From Gonium pectorale (Eukaryota; Chlorophyta; Chlorophyceae; Chlamydomonadales; Volvocaceae): a stretch of DNA of 16,294 bases. Within the stretch, counting starts at the first letter, position 1, and each line of letters begins with the position of its first letter. The translations under genes and the position numbers were made by a program. The notes beneath the pieces were generated by a model that did not search any database, had not been told where the DNA came from, and saw only the letters and a list, made by a program, of their open reading frames with translations. Shown here piece by piece: positions 1 through 8,955 of the stretch. The DNA is taken from positions 330,430-346,723 of the forward strand of contig LSYV01000042.1 in assembly GCA_001584585.1 (NCBI GenBank), read 5' to 3'.

Positions 1-1600
1 CCACCCACCATGCGGCCAGGCGCGGGCCGGGCCAGGCGGGAGCTCGAGCGTGGCAGTGCATGGGTGGGCGCAAGTCGCTCGTCGCGGACGAGTGCGGTTC
101 GGTGTTGCGTGGGGGTTCCGTATGCGGGGTGGGGGTGTGCGAGGCCGGGACCCGCACCCGCTGGTGGTGTTGAGGACCGCGGGCGCGTGCTCCGCCCCGG
201 TCCTCGGGCCGCCCCCGGTCGGCCCCCAGCCGCCTGACCCGCGTCGCCGAAGCGGAGCCCCGTCTCGCCCTGGCCTGGGGCACGTCGACCCGCGTGTGCG
301 GCGAGGCACAGCGGGCAGCCGTCTGTCGTGCCCCGGCTGCCTGGCTGGTGGCGGGGATGTTGGGCGGTAACACCCGCCGCCGCCAGCTGTTGGCTGTGTG
401 GCTGGCGGCGGGTAGCGGGTGTTGAGGCAGGGGTTTGGCGGCACGAGCGGCTCTGCCGGTGCGGGGGCCACGTGTTGTGCCCGGGCGCCGCAAGCACGCA
501 GGGGAGCGGCGTGCGACCTGGCGCCTGCGACAGGCCCGAGAGGTGGCCAAGCGCGGCTGCCTTCATTGGTCGGTGGCGGCGGGCGCGTAACGGCCGACTT
601 AGCCGGCTGTGCCCGCGAGCGGTCGGCGCCTCTGGAGCGAAGTACATGTGGTCATGGGTGTTGGCCGCCCAGTATGCCGTAGCCTCGGACTGCGAACGAA
701 CGATCCCGCTGAACGCGCGCAACGTATGTACTCGTGCATGTCCGGATGACGAAACTTTTTCCTGTGGGCGCGCGCCAGGTGCGAGCTGCGGTGCGGAGAC
801 CGAGTGTGTGACGCGGCGCTTGCGTTGCTCGGTCGGTGGCGGCACTCGCGCCGGCGGTCCTTTCTTCCATGCTATGTAGGATACCGGCGTTACGCGTACA
901 GCGGCCGGGGGGCCGGGAGCGGCCGGCTGTGGCGCCTCCCGCTGGATGCTGAGCTCGGAGGTCGGAGCGGCCGCGAGGGATGTTCTCATGCCGAGGCCGA
1001 AGCGATGGTGTGGAGGCTGGCCAGGCGGGGCCAGGGCGGTCCCATTTTTTCTGGTGAGGCGGAGTCGTTGGGACCGGGGCACAGGCGTCCGCCCCCACGT
1101 CGAGCACCTCCTGTGCCGGGGAGGCCAGGCCTGGCAGGGGCGGGCAGGGCGGGGGAGTAAAGGGGGACGAGCGCCGGGAACAGCAAGCTCAAGTGCTTGC
1201 AGGTGTGTGGATGGCATGTGTGCTTTTGCTGGTAGAGGACCTTTCGACAGCACGTGGGAAGGGCAGGGCCCAGCTCGTGGATGTCTGTGCTGAGCGGTCC
1301 TGCGCGGAGGCGGCGCGGTGCCCGCTTCCCTGGTAAGCTCGGCCCCGCCGGTTGTCCGGTGGGGCCTTGGCATGTGGACCTCACACTTGTAGCCACCCTC
1401 GATACCGCGAGCGCGATCCAACCTCCTCCCAGCCACCCCGCACTAGCGCGTGGAGCGGATGCCATGCATATCCCCGAGCAGCAGACTCCACGCACACCCG
1501 CCGGCTGCAGCCCGTACGTGGCACGCGAGTTGGGCACATGTAGGGTGCTGGTTGCCTTTGCATGAGGTAGTAGCAAAAGGGGAGGGGCCTTTAGAAAGTA
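1..1600. other. GC-rich region without a supportable gene
   Basis: Several overlapping open frames exist on both strands, but they are rich in Arg, Gly, Pro and Cys, show no recognisable domain, and look like chance openings in GC-rich DNA. I see no clear splice-linked exon series. It may hold the end of an upstream gene, an intron, or the distal promoter of the ureidoglycine aminohydrolase gene. Confidence 0.5.
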
Positions 1601-1607
1601 GCCGAAG

Positions 1608-1614
1608 TATATAG
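1608..1614 (+). promoter_or_regulatory. Possible TATA box of the ureidoglycine aminohydrolase gene
   Basis: The AT-rich heptamer TATATAG stands out in GC-rich surroundings, about 280 bases before the chosen start codon. The implied 5' UTR of roughly 250 bases would be plausible for a volvocine gene. No transcript evidence is available, so this is a position-based guess. Confidence 0.3.
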
Positions 1615-1896
1615 TAGCTGAGCAGCTGAGGGGAAGGGGGGCGCTCGGGGAAGCTCTTGCAATCGCGCACGCGGCATATGGGGGGCCGCCGGACGACCGC
1701 ACGGCGGGTCAGCACTTTACACGCATTGGGCAATGAATGCGCGGCTTTCAGCTGTCCCAACAACTGTGTTGTGTTCATCACTGTAGCCACACCAGCTAGG
1801 CCCGTGCGTGCAGCACGTGGCGAAATTTGTAAGCTGCGGTTTCTTGGCCTTTCAAGAGCAAGGCTGCGCCCAGATCGCCACCGATCACCTGTCAGT

Positions 1897-2799
1897 ATGC
1901 AATTCAAGCTAGCCGCGCCCGCGGCTCTGGCTGTGGCGCTGCTCGCGGCCCTACTTGCGCCCCAGGCCGCCGACGCGGAGGAGCTGTGCGGCCTCACCCC
2001 CACGCCCAAGTGCTCTGGTCATGATTACTCGGCGGTCTTCAGGCCTGCGGAGCGCGGCCTGGACTTCGACAACCTGCCGGGTTACACTCGCAGCGCGCAT
2101 CACTCCGACCATGCGCTCATCGGCGTGGAAAGCCGCGTGTTCGCGGGTCAGCGCGGCTGGAGGTCGGCCACCACGGCACATATCATCTCCCCCGCGCGCG
2201 GCGCCAACTTTGCCATGTACCTCGCGGACATGGCGGAGGAGTCATCCGCCGAGCCCGCGCGCGCGGGCGTGGAGCGCTTCGTGCTGGTGCTGCAGGGCGA
2301 GGTGACGGTGCGCCACGGCAAGAAGGACATCACGCTGGGCGCCAACAGCTACGCGTACTTCCCCCCCAACTCCACCGACGCGCTCAGCTCCGAGGATGGC
2401 GCCGGCCTGCTGGTCTACGAGCGCGTGTACGCCGCGGGCGGCGCCCCCGCCTTCAGCACCGGCGATGTGGAGGAGTCGCCCCTGCTGCCCACCGGGCCCG
2501 AGGTGTTCAAGCTGCGCAAGCTGCTGCCGCAGACCGCCGATTACGACTTCAACGTGCACATCATGGACTTCCAGCCCGGCGAGTACCTGTGGGTCAAGGA
2601 GGTGCACTACAACCAGCACGGCCTGCTGCTGCTGGAGGGCAAGGGCATCTACCGGCTGGGCGACTCGTGGTACCCGGTGCAGGCGGGCGATGCGATCTGG
2701 ATGGCGCCCTACGTGCCGCAGTGGTACGCGGCGCTGGGCTCCAGCCCCACCCGCTACGTCATCTACAAGGACACCACGCTGGACCCGCTGCTGGGATAG
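1897..2799 (+). CDS. UGLYAH: (S)-ureidoglycine aminohydrolase (bicupin, Mn-dependent)
   Basis: The product is 300 residues, close to the roughly 298 of the Arabidopsis enzyme. It hydrolyses (S)-ureidoglycine to (S)-ureidoglycolate and ammonia, a late step in recovering nitrogen from purines via allantoin and allantoate; the plant enzyme is in the ER. Residues 1-27 form a signal peptide: a Lys, a hydrophobic Ala/Leu core, then ADA before EEL. An N-terminal cupin (about 95-180) is followed by the catalytic C-terminal cupin (about 215-290). The family's manganese ligands are present as E235, H237 and H241 (EVHYNQH) plus Q275 (VPQW), with the same spacing as in plants. ATG 1897 was chosen because the signal peptide follows directly; the frame stays open upstream to 1657, but that part is not protein-like. 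The gene is intronless, which is unusual for a volvocine gene. Function is confident; localisation is inferred. Confidence 0.93.
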   Translation: MQFKLAAPAALAVALLAALLAPQAADAEELCGLTPTPKCSGHDYSAVFRPAERGLDFDNLPGYTRSAHHSDHALIGVESRVFAGQRGWRSATTAHIISPARGANFAMYLADMAEESSAEPARAGVERFVLVLQGEVTVRHGKKDITLGANSYAYFPPNSTDALSSEDGAGLLVYERVYAAGGAPAFSTGDVEESPLLPTGPEVFKLRKLLPQTADYDFNVHIMDFQPGEYLWVKEVHYNQHGLLLLEGKGIYRLGDSWYPVQAGDAIWMAPYVPQWYAALGSSPTRYVIYKDTTLDPLLG

Positions 2800-3655
2800 G
2801 CGGCGGCAGCAAGCTACCGTACATGCCGTAGCTGCTTGTCGTGCCGCTAGCATAGCACACGAGTGCCGTGTGTTTGGAAACCCCCGTAGCTGGCGTGCGT
2901 GCGGCATTTTGGACGGGCAGGCGGCGTGAAGTGTGGCGGTTGACGAGTGCCCTTTTTGGGGTGCGGTGTTCGGAGCTTGGCACCAGCAGGTGCGGTGCGG
3001 TAGCGGGAGCCTGGACGGGAGGTTGGGATGCGGTTTGCTCGAGAGGACAACAAGTCTGGTTCCACGAGAGAAAGGCTAGAGCGTGCTCGAAAAGCGACAA
3101 TCAATCGTGCTTTTTTTCCTTCGCGCTGTGCGGCGCGCCGCTGTGGTAACCGCCCTCGGCACTGGAGGTGCCGGTAATATGCATCGTACGGACATCACTG
3201 CGGGTCGTACATGTCGCATACATCGCAGGACGAGCTCACGTAGCAGTGTTTGTTGTATGGCTGTGTTTCGGGAGGCTGTGCCGTGTTCGGACATCGTCGA
3301 GATCTGTGCGGGGCTTGTAGCAACACACGGCCTTTATGATGCACAGGGATGCACCTCACGCAGGACGGTATCAGCCGCGCCCGCTGTCACAGGAGTTGCG
3401 CATCAGCCTAGACTCCTCTCCACAGTCTCCTGCCGTCCCGGGAGTCTTGGATGCTTTGCGCTCAGCCAGGCTCCGGACAATGTGTGCGCTGGACAACATT
3501 CGTAGCCTAGGACACCAGGCGGGCCCGCGCGACTGCCGTTGGTGGTTGGTGTTGGTGGTTGGTTTGCGCCGGTTGGGCACGTGTGCCGGGGTGGCGGCGG
3601 GGCCTCGCTCCCTGCCCTTCGCTCTTGACGTGCGTGTGCTGCTTGGGCCATGCGC

Positions 3656-3660
3656 TGTAA
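3656..3660 (+). terminator. Candidate poly(A) signal TGTAA
   Basis: TGTAA is the usual polyadenylation signal of Chlamydomonas and Volvox mRNAs. This copy lies 857 bases after the ureidoglycine aminohydrolase stop, a long but normal algal 3' UTR. A five-base match is weak evidence by itself. Confidence 0.4.
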
Positions 3661-3979
3661 CCGCTAATGCCCACCCATGGACAAGACCATCCTGTCGGGT
3701 CCGTGTGGGTCCCATAGCATCCACCACCGCTGTTGCGTTGGGCTCACGCAACAGCCCCTGCCGAGCCCAGGGTCAGTCCAGAGACAGGGCAACCGACCGT
3801 CAGTACCTTCCCTCGTGCTGGTTGCCTGTTGTGGCTCGGTCCTCCCTCCTGGCATGCCACATGGGAAGGAGTGGAAGACCAACGGTTTGGCGCGTCCGGA
3901 GAGCCCATCTTAGTGCCCGGCCCAATTCGGATACAGATTACAGGCTCCTCAGAGGGGCTGCAGGCCCCACGAGCTGATT

Positions 3980-4000
3980 GGCTCCCGACCCGCCATAGCA
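3980..4000 (-). repeat. 21-bp dispersed repeat, copy A (inverted relative to 7407-7427)
   Basis: The reverse complement of 3980-4000 matches 7407-7427 exactly over 21 bases. In both copies one frame reads CYGGSGA. Flanking similarity fades quickly. This suggests two old copies of one repeat or transposon 3' end lying in opposite orientations. Confidence 0.55.
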
Positions 4001-4229
4001 GAGTGGGTGAAACGCCCGTTGTCTTAGCCGTGAGGCCCAGAACATGAGAAACAGAAAGCGCAACGTGACACACACACACCAACTGGGCGCTGTGAGGACA
4101 CGTATGCAAACTTGGCAAATGCAGAAAAGAACCTGAGCGGTTCGTGGGTTTAGTGTGTATTGTCGTGCGAGAAACCACCCGTACGGCAGCAACCGAAAAA
4201 GTATGCTCTCATGGCCGAAACCCTTCGCA

Positions 4230-4620
4230 CTATCCAAAGTGCCCAAAATCGTACAGCATCCAGTCCCCGGACTCCATGTACTGAATCTCCTCGCCCTTCC
4301 GCCACCGTGGGGACAGATTCTTCCCATGCAACTCGTCGAACTTGCTCTGGCGCGCTTTGCGAAGTGCGCAGCCAAGCACGGTCAGGTAGGGGGCCACCAC
4401 CACGACCCCGTGCGCCTGATGACCTTGGCATCCGAAAGGAACGTGTTGCGCTGGGACGGCGTCACAGCCACCACCACGTTCCAGTCGGACCGGCCCTTCC
4501 CCTGCCAGCATCGCACAAAGCTGCCACCCGCCCGGCATGCCTGGTCGTCCCGTCCGCTGGTAGATGGCCCACCTAGGGCCGACCGCTTCAGCACCAAGTG
4601 CCCATTCTCAACAACCGGCA
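4230..4620 (-). pseudogene. Frameshifted coding relic, family not recognised
   Basis: Two overlapping minus-strand frames are each protein-like over part of their length and join into one sensible product after a single-base frame change at about 4404-4418. The upstream part (about 4620 to 4410) contains SDWNVVVAVTPSQRNTF and SDAKVI. The downstream part (about 4410 to 4230) contains VVVVAPYLTVLGCALRKA and RWRKGEEIQYMESGDW, then ends in TAG at 4230. Composition (Trp, Tyr, Asp, Val, balanced charges) differs sharply from the Arg/Pro/Gly-rich shadow frames elsewhere. I do not recognise the family. It could be a decayed transposon protein, a gene fragment, or two exons with a junction I cannot place. 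The 21-bp dispersed repeat 230 bases downstream on the same strand is compatible with a mobile-element origin. Confidence 0.4.
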
Positions 4621-5050
4621 AGCAGCTGGTGAGCTGCTGCTGTGCTGCAGCTCTCTTTGTGCGCAGCCATGGCGGCCTCGCACTGAAGGGGGATGGGGGA
4701 TCGTGCATCATACCCCAGCTTCCCCTCTCCCAAATTCCCACGGACAGAAAGGCCGGCTTCGGCTGGCTTCGGAAGCTATCCGGGTGTGAAAGACTACACC
4801 CATCCGTCATCACCATAACGCCCATACTGTTGGACGGCGTGGCAATAATGCGCGTGCTTCCTCCCCTACCGTGCCTCCCCTCCACACTGCCAGCACTGCC
4901 CCACGTGCCCAGCCGGCACTGTTTGCAACAACCAGCAACCGTAACCGTTCCTTGCCTGGACTGGAAAAGCCTGAACAGGAGTACTGCGTATCTTCTAACA
5001 GCAGGAGCATTGAATGAACAGGCAGCACAGGCACCACCTGCAAAAGGACT
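4621..5050. other. 5' flank of the OPR-like gene, nothing else seen
   Basis: About 430 bases before the OPR-like start codon. A minus-strand open frame runs through from the relic at 4230-4620, but its composition becomes unconvincing beyond about 4620. No obvious TATA box was found. The region probably contains the promoter and 5' UTR of the gene at 5051. Confidence 0.4.
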
Positions 5051-6401
5051 ATGACCATGCTCTCGCTCCGGCAACCATTCCGGCATACCGTTGGAGCGTG
5101 GCCTCATTCCGCACGCGTGCACGCACCTGTGCGCCCAGTTTGCAAGGCCCGCGTTGATGCAATACCTGACCTGCCGGGGACTGAATCCCTGCTTTCGCGG
5201 ATCGCAAGCAAGGCCGTGGCCAAGAGCGCATCTCCTACAGAGGTTTTGGAAGCCTTGGATGATCACAGAGACTACCTTGATGCAGTATGCATAGCAACTG
5301 CTTGGACGCGCATGGCTAACCTGTTCGCCAATGGCAACGCATCTCCGGCCGAGTGCCAGGCCTTCGCACGCCGTATGATGGGCAAGACCCTAAGATACGT
5401 GCCCATAATGGAGAATCGTCAGCTGGTCAACACACTCTGGTCCATGGGTGGGTTGGCGACTCTGGGACTTCTCATGCGTGACACCTATGCGCTCCCTAAG
5501 CGTGTAAAGACCATCACCACTAAAATATAATTTAACTCTTCCCTCAGGCAAGATGAAGCTCAAGCTGGGGCCCGAGCCCCCGGACAGCTACCTGGCCAAG
5601 GAGCTGGAGGACCGGGTGCTGGTCTCAGTACAGCGGTACGGGATGTGCAAGGACATGCGCCACTCCGAGCAGTTGTGGTTTGGACTGGCCCACATCGGCT
5701 ATGACTGGGACAAGGACGTCCTCCAGATCCTCATCCGCAGCACCGCGCAGGAGATGGGGTCGTGGGAAGAACTCAAGTGCCTGGCGCAGACCTCCCAGGC
5801 CATGGTCTTCCTGACAGCCAGACGAGGCATCACGCTGAGCGAGGTTCAGCGGGGTCAGATCGCTGCGGCTGTGCTGGCCGCCATCCTCTCAGCCGACGAC
5901 GACATCCTGGCCCTGGCCGCCGACAGCCTCACCCTTGCCGCGGTGAAGATGGGGCTGCCCCTGTCGCCGGAGGCCGTAAAGCGCCTGCACGACTGCCTGG
6001 CCACCATGCCGCTGCGACAGGGGCGCAGGCGAATCACAACCACCCTGGCAAATGCCCTGTACGACATCGTGCGGCTGGGATACCAGCCCACGCCGGCGGA
6101 GGCGCAGCAGTGGCAGGCTCGTTTTGTGGACGGCTTGCCAACGGAGGGCAGCGCCAACATCCGGGACGCCACATCGTGGATGCTGATGGCGCTGTCCTCG
6201 TGCCGCAACTACATGCCCCCCCCGGAGGTCAAGGCGCAGCTCGCGGCCCTGGCGGAGGCCCTGCCGCCAAACTGCGACATGGGCGTAGCGACCCGCACCC
6301 TGGCCGCTTGCAAGCGCTGGGGCGTCAGCCTCAAGCCGGATGTCGCCCAGCGTCTGCAGCGCCGACAGGGCAAGCGGGGAGCCGCACACGTCGCTAGGTA
6401 G
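5051..6401 (+). CDS. OPR-like organelle protein (probable chloroplast RNA-binding factor), two exons
   Basis: Exons 5051-5447 and 5548-6401 are separated by a 100-base phase-1 intron (donor GTGGGT, acceptor CCCTCAG) and give 416 residues. Splicing restores the repeat motif NTLWSMGKMKLKLGPEPP, which neither exon reads alone and which supports the junction. The N-terminus (about 1-35) is rich in Arg, His, Ser and Ala, lacks early acidic residues and ends near VRPVCKA, as in a chloroplast transit peptide; mitochondria are possible. From about residue 120 on there are helical repeats 38-44 residues apart with a Leu-Trp/Leu-x-x-Ala core and a downstream Pro, for example LWFGLAHIGYDWDKDV and ANALYDIVRLGYQPTPAEA. 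These resemble octotricopeptide repeats, which bind organelle RNAs in green algae. I see no C-terminal RAP domain, and the protein is short for the family. The RNA target is unknown. Confidence 0.8.
5448..5547 (+). other. Intron of the OPR-like gene
   Basis: This is a 100-base GT-AG intron. Exon 1 ends with one base of a Gly codon and exon 2 supplies GC, so the frame is kept. The 3' end has a pyrimidine-rich stretch before CAG and the TTTAACT sequence as a possible branch region. In-frame reading through it meets a TAA at 5528, so retention would truncate the protein. Confidence 0.8.
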
Positions 6402-6807
6402 CGAGCAGCGTAGCCTTGAGCCATGAGGTGATGCCTGCCAGGGCCAATCCTTTTGGGATAGCAGCAGGGCGCATTGTGCGCAGGGCGCCGTGCAAGTCAC
6501 GGTCTGAAGTGGCTGAGGCGTACCGTGTTGTGCCAAGATGTGCCATCTGTATGGGCCGGCATGCGGCCGCCGGCCGCGTTGTCGTTGTATGTTACACGAC
6601 GAGCGACATGCCTTGTTGTCCGTTGCGCCGTCGCGTCAGTTGCACTGAGCTTGCTACTCAGGGGCCATATGTCTAAGCGGGTCATGGGCAACAGGTGCGC
6701 ACAGGGCCATCTCACGCATGCGTGCGCATGCACGTTTCGAGTCGTACCGTTCTGTCTGCTCTCATGAGGAATGTGAGCTTGGCTGAGTGCTCCCACTGCC
6801 CAGCTGA
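6402..6807. other. 3' flank of the OPR-like gene, no gene seen
   Basis: No TGTAA poly(A) signal was found on the plus strand here, so the transcript end is undefined. Small open frames on both strands lack protein-like composition. Confidence 0.4.
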
Positions 6808-7363
6808 CATGGCCAGTTTTCCCTGGGGTGGCCCCGCACGGCGCCTGCGGCCCAGCGTGTTGTTCCGTGGCGTGAGCGCGTCCGTTACTTAGGATTGTAT
6901 CTCAGCCCCATTGCCCCGTTTTCTAGCTGCACTACCGAGCTGGAGGCGGCCGGCAGACGGGCTGTGTTCGCCCTGCTCACACGGCTGGATGCCGCCCAGC
7001 CGGCCGTGCATGTTGCCTGCTTCAAAGTGCAAGTTCAATCCGTGCTTTCGTACGGGTCAGAGCCTCGGGGACCTGACCAACTGTATGATTTGCTGCGCCT
7101 TGCTGCGACGACGCAGGACCTCTAGGGACTTGTTTGAGGAGGCTTTTGCAGAATTGCAGAAGGACTTCCTGAAGCGTTGCGTGGGTGCTAAGTGTCTGTC
7201 TGTGTATCTGCATTTTCGGGAGCTTGGGCAGTTGCCCCTGCACCATTTCTGGCACCGTCAAGTGTGTGGGTTTTGGAACCGTTTTGCTGAAAGTGCGGGC
7301 AAGGTTTATCATGATGCCTTTGTTGCGCACGGGAAGATGGCCTGCAGGAAGAGCTCTCAGTGA
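6808..7363 (+). pseudogene. 3' fragment of a non-LTR retrotransposon (LINE) reverse-transcriptase ORF, frameshifted
   Basis: Frame 1 is open from 6808 to the stop at 7123-7125 and carries the block VRYLGLYLSP, then ELEAAGRRAVFALLTRL and VLSYGSE. These match the conserved region just after the reverse-transcriptase palm in LINEs (YLG, then helices, then P/QxxxYG). Frame 2 continues from about 7115 to 7363 with LQKDFLKRCVGAK, FRELGQLPLHHFWHRQV and FWNRF, the usual C-terminal LINE block. The frame switch lies near 7090-7125. The catalytic part of the reverse transcriptase and the endonuclease are absent, so this is a 5'-truncated, dead copy. It lies in the plus orientation, about 350 bases beyond the H2A 3' hairpin. 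The exact clade (L1-like or another algal LINE) cannot be set by eye. Confidence 0.82.
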
Positions 7364-7716
7364 CAAAGTGTCATGTACTAAATTGTGCTTGTCTTTTCGG
7401 GTTTTCTGCTATGGCGGGTCGGGAGCCCATCGGGTACCTTGGAGGGGCATGGTACGGGTATAGCGGCAAATGGGATGTGCGGAGCCATCGCGCGCCGCCT
7501 GAAACAGAGCGAGGGCGCGAGGGTTACGTGTGCGGGCGCGGCTGGATGCCATGCCCCATGTTGGGTTGGTGACATGAGGGCAGGTTTGTCGTGTGGCATG
7601 TGCGTCGCCCCGACCCCGACCAATGTGCGAGTTGCAGTTTATGAGACGCTTAGCCGTCGCTCACATGCATTAGTACACCGACATATAACCCGCCGTGATC
7701 ACGTTTGAAAAGTGGT
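7364..7716. other. Possible retroelement 3' tail and spacer before the H2A 3' end
   Basis: No gene seen. It contains the second copy of the 21-bp dispersed repeat (7407-7427) 44 bases after the LINE fragment's stop, so it may include LINE 3' UTR. No poly(A) or simple-repeat tail typical of a fresh insertion is evident. Confidence 0.35.
7407..7427 (+). repeat. 21-bp dispersed repeat, copy B
   Basis: Exact inverse match to 3980-4000. It lies just downstream of the LINE relic, so the repeat may be part of that element's 3' end. Confidence 0.55.
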
Positions 7717-7732
7717 GGTGTTGAAAAACACC
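7717..7732 (-). terminator. Histone mRNA 3' hairpin of H2A
   Basis: Read on the minus strand: GGTGTT, loop TTTC, AACACC, that is, a 6-bp stem and a 4-nt loop, flanked by CCC before and ACCAC after. It lies 42 bases past the H2A stop. Size and loop match the replication-dependent histone hairpin bound by SLBP in animals, with a different stem sequence. The same element follows H2B and H3 here. Confidence 0.9.
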
Positions 7733-7774
7733 GGGTCTTGAGTTGAGCATGTCCGCCCACACGGAGGGGAAGCT

Positions 7775-8167
7775 TTACTCGGCCGACTCCTCTGCCTTGC
7801 CGCTCTTGGACTTCTTGGGCAGCAGCACGGCGTGGATGTTGGGCAGCACGCCGCCCGAGGCGATGGTCACCTCGCCCAGCAGCTTGCCCAGCTCCTCGTC
7901 GTTGCGGATGGCCAGCTGGATGTGGCGCGGGACGATGCGGTTCTTCTTGTTGTCGCGGGCCGCGTTGCCAGCCAGCTCTAGTACCTCAGCAGTGAGGTAC
8001 TCGAGCACGGCGGCCAGGTACACGGGCGCACCGGCGCCGATGCGCTCGGCGTACTTGCCCTTCTTCAGGTAGCGAGCAATGCGGCCAACAGGGAACTGCA
8101 GGCCCGCCTTGGAGCTGCGGCTCACGGCCTTCTTGCCGGCGGTCTTGCCCTTGCCACGACCAGCCAT
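7775..8167 (-). CDS. H2A: Histone H2A (core, replication-dependent type)
   Basis: The product is 130 residues and intronless. It forms the nucleosome core with H2B, H3 and H4. It starts MAGRGKGK and has the Lys/Arg-rich N-tail, the histone-fold block [20 protein letters not shown], the [14 protein letters not shown] helix, the [12 protein letters not shown] loop, acidic-patch residues (NDEEL) and the docking segment [15 protein letters not shown]. The C-tail ends in KAEESAE and has no SQ(E/D)-hydrophobic motif, so it is not H2A.X. The ATG at 8167 was chosen because the canonical H2A N-terminus begins there; the upstream open part is 5' UTR. The gene is divergent from H2B across 296 bases and ends in a histone hairpin, which implies S-phase expression of a non-polyadenylated mRNA. 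Confidence 0.98.
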   Translation of the reverse strand: MAGRGKGKTAGKKAVSRSSKAGLQFPVGRIARYLKKGKYAERIGAGAPVYLAAVLEYLTAEVLELAGNAARDNKKNRIVPRHIQLAIRNDEELGKLLGEVTIASGGVLPNIHAVLLPKKSKSGKAEESAE

Positions 8168-8463
8168 GTTGGTAGATTTAAGTGGGAGTAGAAGAGAAGA
8201 GAGTCGAGGCTTAAGTTTCAGATACCTGAGCCAAGTACACAAGCGAATTAAGAGCTATCGGAGGCTGGGCGCGAGCGGTTAGCTCAGCGGGACCCGGTTA
8301 GGCCGAGCAGCGGTTGGCGGTTGCAGGGTCAGCGGGACTTGGGGCCGAGCCTGCGGCAGTGCTTTAGATACAGCTGTGTGACTTATTCTTATGTAACGAG
8401 CTCATAACTCATTATCCATACCCAGACACTACACATCTCTTCTCACCTCTCTACCTGACCGCC
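8168..8463. promoter_or_regulatory. Shared bidirectional promoter of H2A and H2B
   Basis: This 296-base spacer separates the two divergent start codons and is the arrangement known for volvocine histone pairs, which allows co-ordinate S-phase expression. The middle is GC-rich and carries an imperfect tandem repeat (8274-8350); both flanks are AT-richer. TATA-like stretches on the H2B side include CTTTAGATACA and CATTATCCATA (about 8360-8420); none is perfect. Confidence 0.75.
8274..8350. repeat. Imperfect tandem repeat inside the H2A/H2B promoter
   Basis: Unit 1 (8274-8308) and unit 2 (8309-8350) both begin AGCGGTT, contain TCAGCGGGAC or CTCAGCGGGAC, and end GGCCGAGC. Unit 2 has extra bases between these blocks. 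The repeated blocks may be paired binding sites for a histone-gene regulator. Confidence 0.6.
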
Positions 8464-8955
8464 ATGGCCCCCAAGAAGGACGAGAAGCCCGTCGCGGCCC
8501 CCGCCACCGACGCACCGGCTGCCGACGCTAAGCCTGAGGCCAAGCCCAAGGCCGAGAAGGCGGCCAAGAAGCCCAAGGCGGAGAAGAAGGCGCCTGCCAA
8601 GAAGGCCGCCAAGGAGCCCGCTGCGGAGGGGGCTGAGGGCGGCGACAAGAAGGCTAAGAAGGCCAAGAAGGCGTCCAAGAGCGAGACGTACAAGCTGTAC
8701 ATCTACAAGGTCCTCAAGCAGGTGCACCCCGACACAGGCATCAGCTCCAAGGCCATGTCCATCATGAACAGCTTCATCAACGACATCTTTGAGAAGGTCG
8801 CCACCGAGGCCTCCAAGCTCTCCCGCTACAACAAGAAGCCCACCGTCACGTCGCGCGAGATCCAGACCGCCGTGCGCCTGGTGCTGCCTGGCGAGCTGGC
8901 CAAGCACGCCGTGTCGGAGGGCACCAAGGCCGTCACCAAGTTCACCTCCACCTAA
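8464..8955 (+). CDS. H2B: Histone H2B (long N-terminal tail)
   Basis: The product is 163 residues and intronless. Residues 1-75 are an extended tail of Lys, Ala, Pro and Glu (repeats such as [20 protein letters not shown]), longer than in animal H2B (about 125 residues in total) and like plant and algal H2B. The fold follows: [60 protein letters not shown] and the C-terminal helix [19 protein letters not shown], which carries the usual C-terminal ubiquitination-region Lys. The start sits in a GCCATGGCC context after a pyrimidine-rich leader. The gene is divergent from H2A and followed 67 bases after the stop by a histone hairpin. Confidence 0.98.
   Translation: MAPKKDEKPVAAPATDAPAADAKPEAKPKAEKAAKKPKAEKKAPAKKAAKEPAAEGAEGGDKKAKKAKKASKSETYKLYIYKVLKQVHPDTGISSKAMSIMNSFINDIFEKVATEASKLSRYNKKPTVTSREIQTAVRLVLPGELAKHAVSEGTKAVTKFTST

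Larger units (their letters stand above)
2800..4229. other. 3' flank and intergenic region, no gene seen
   Basis: This holds the probable 3' UTR of the ureidoglycine aminohydrolase gene, a short GGTTGGT-type direct repeat near 3539-3566, the TGTAA signal at 3656, and a 21-base segment (3980-4000) that recurs inverted at 7407-7427. The open frames here lack protein-like composition. Confidence 0.5.

Noticed and set aside
328..879. Plus-strand 183-residue frame and overlapping frames in the first 1.6 kb
   Set aside because: Cys/Arg/Gly-rich composition, no domain, and comparable openings on both strands point to chance.
4155..5054. Plus-strand 299-residue open frame
   Set aside because: It runs opposite to the more protein-like minus-strand relic, lacks any recognisable motif, and ends just at the OPR-like start.
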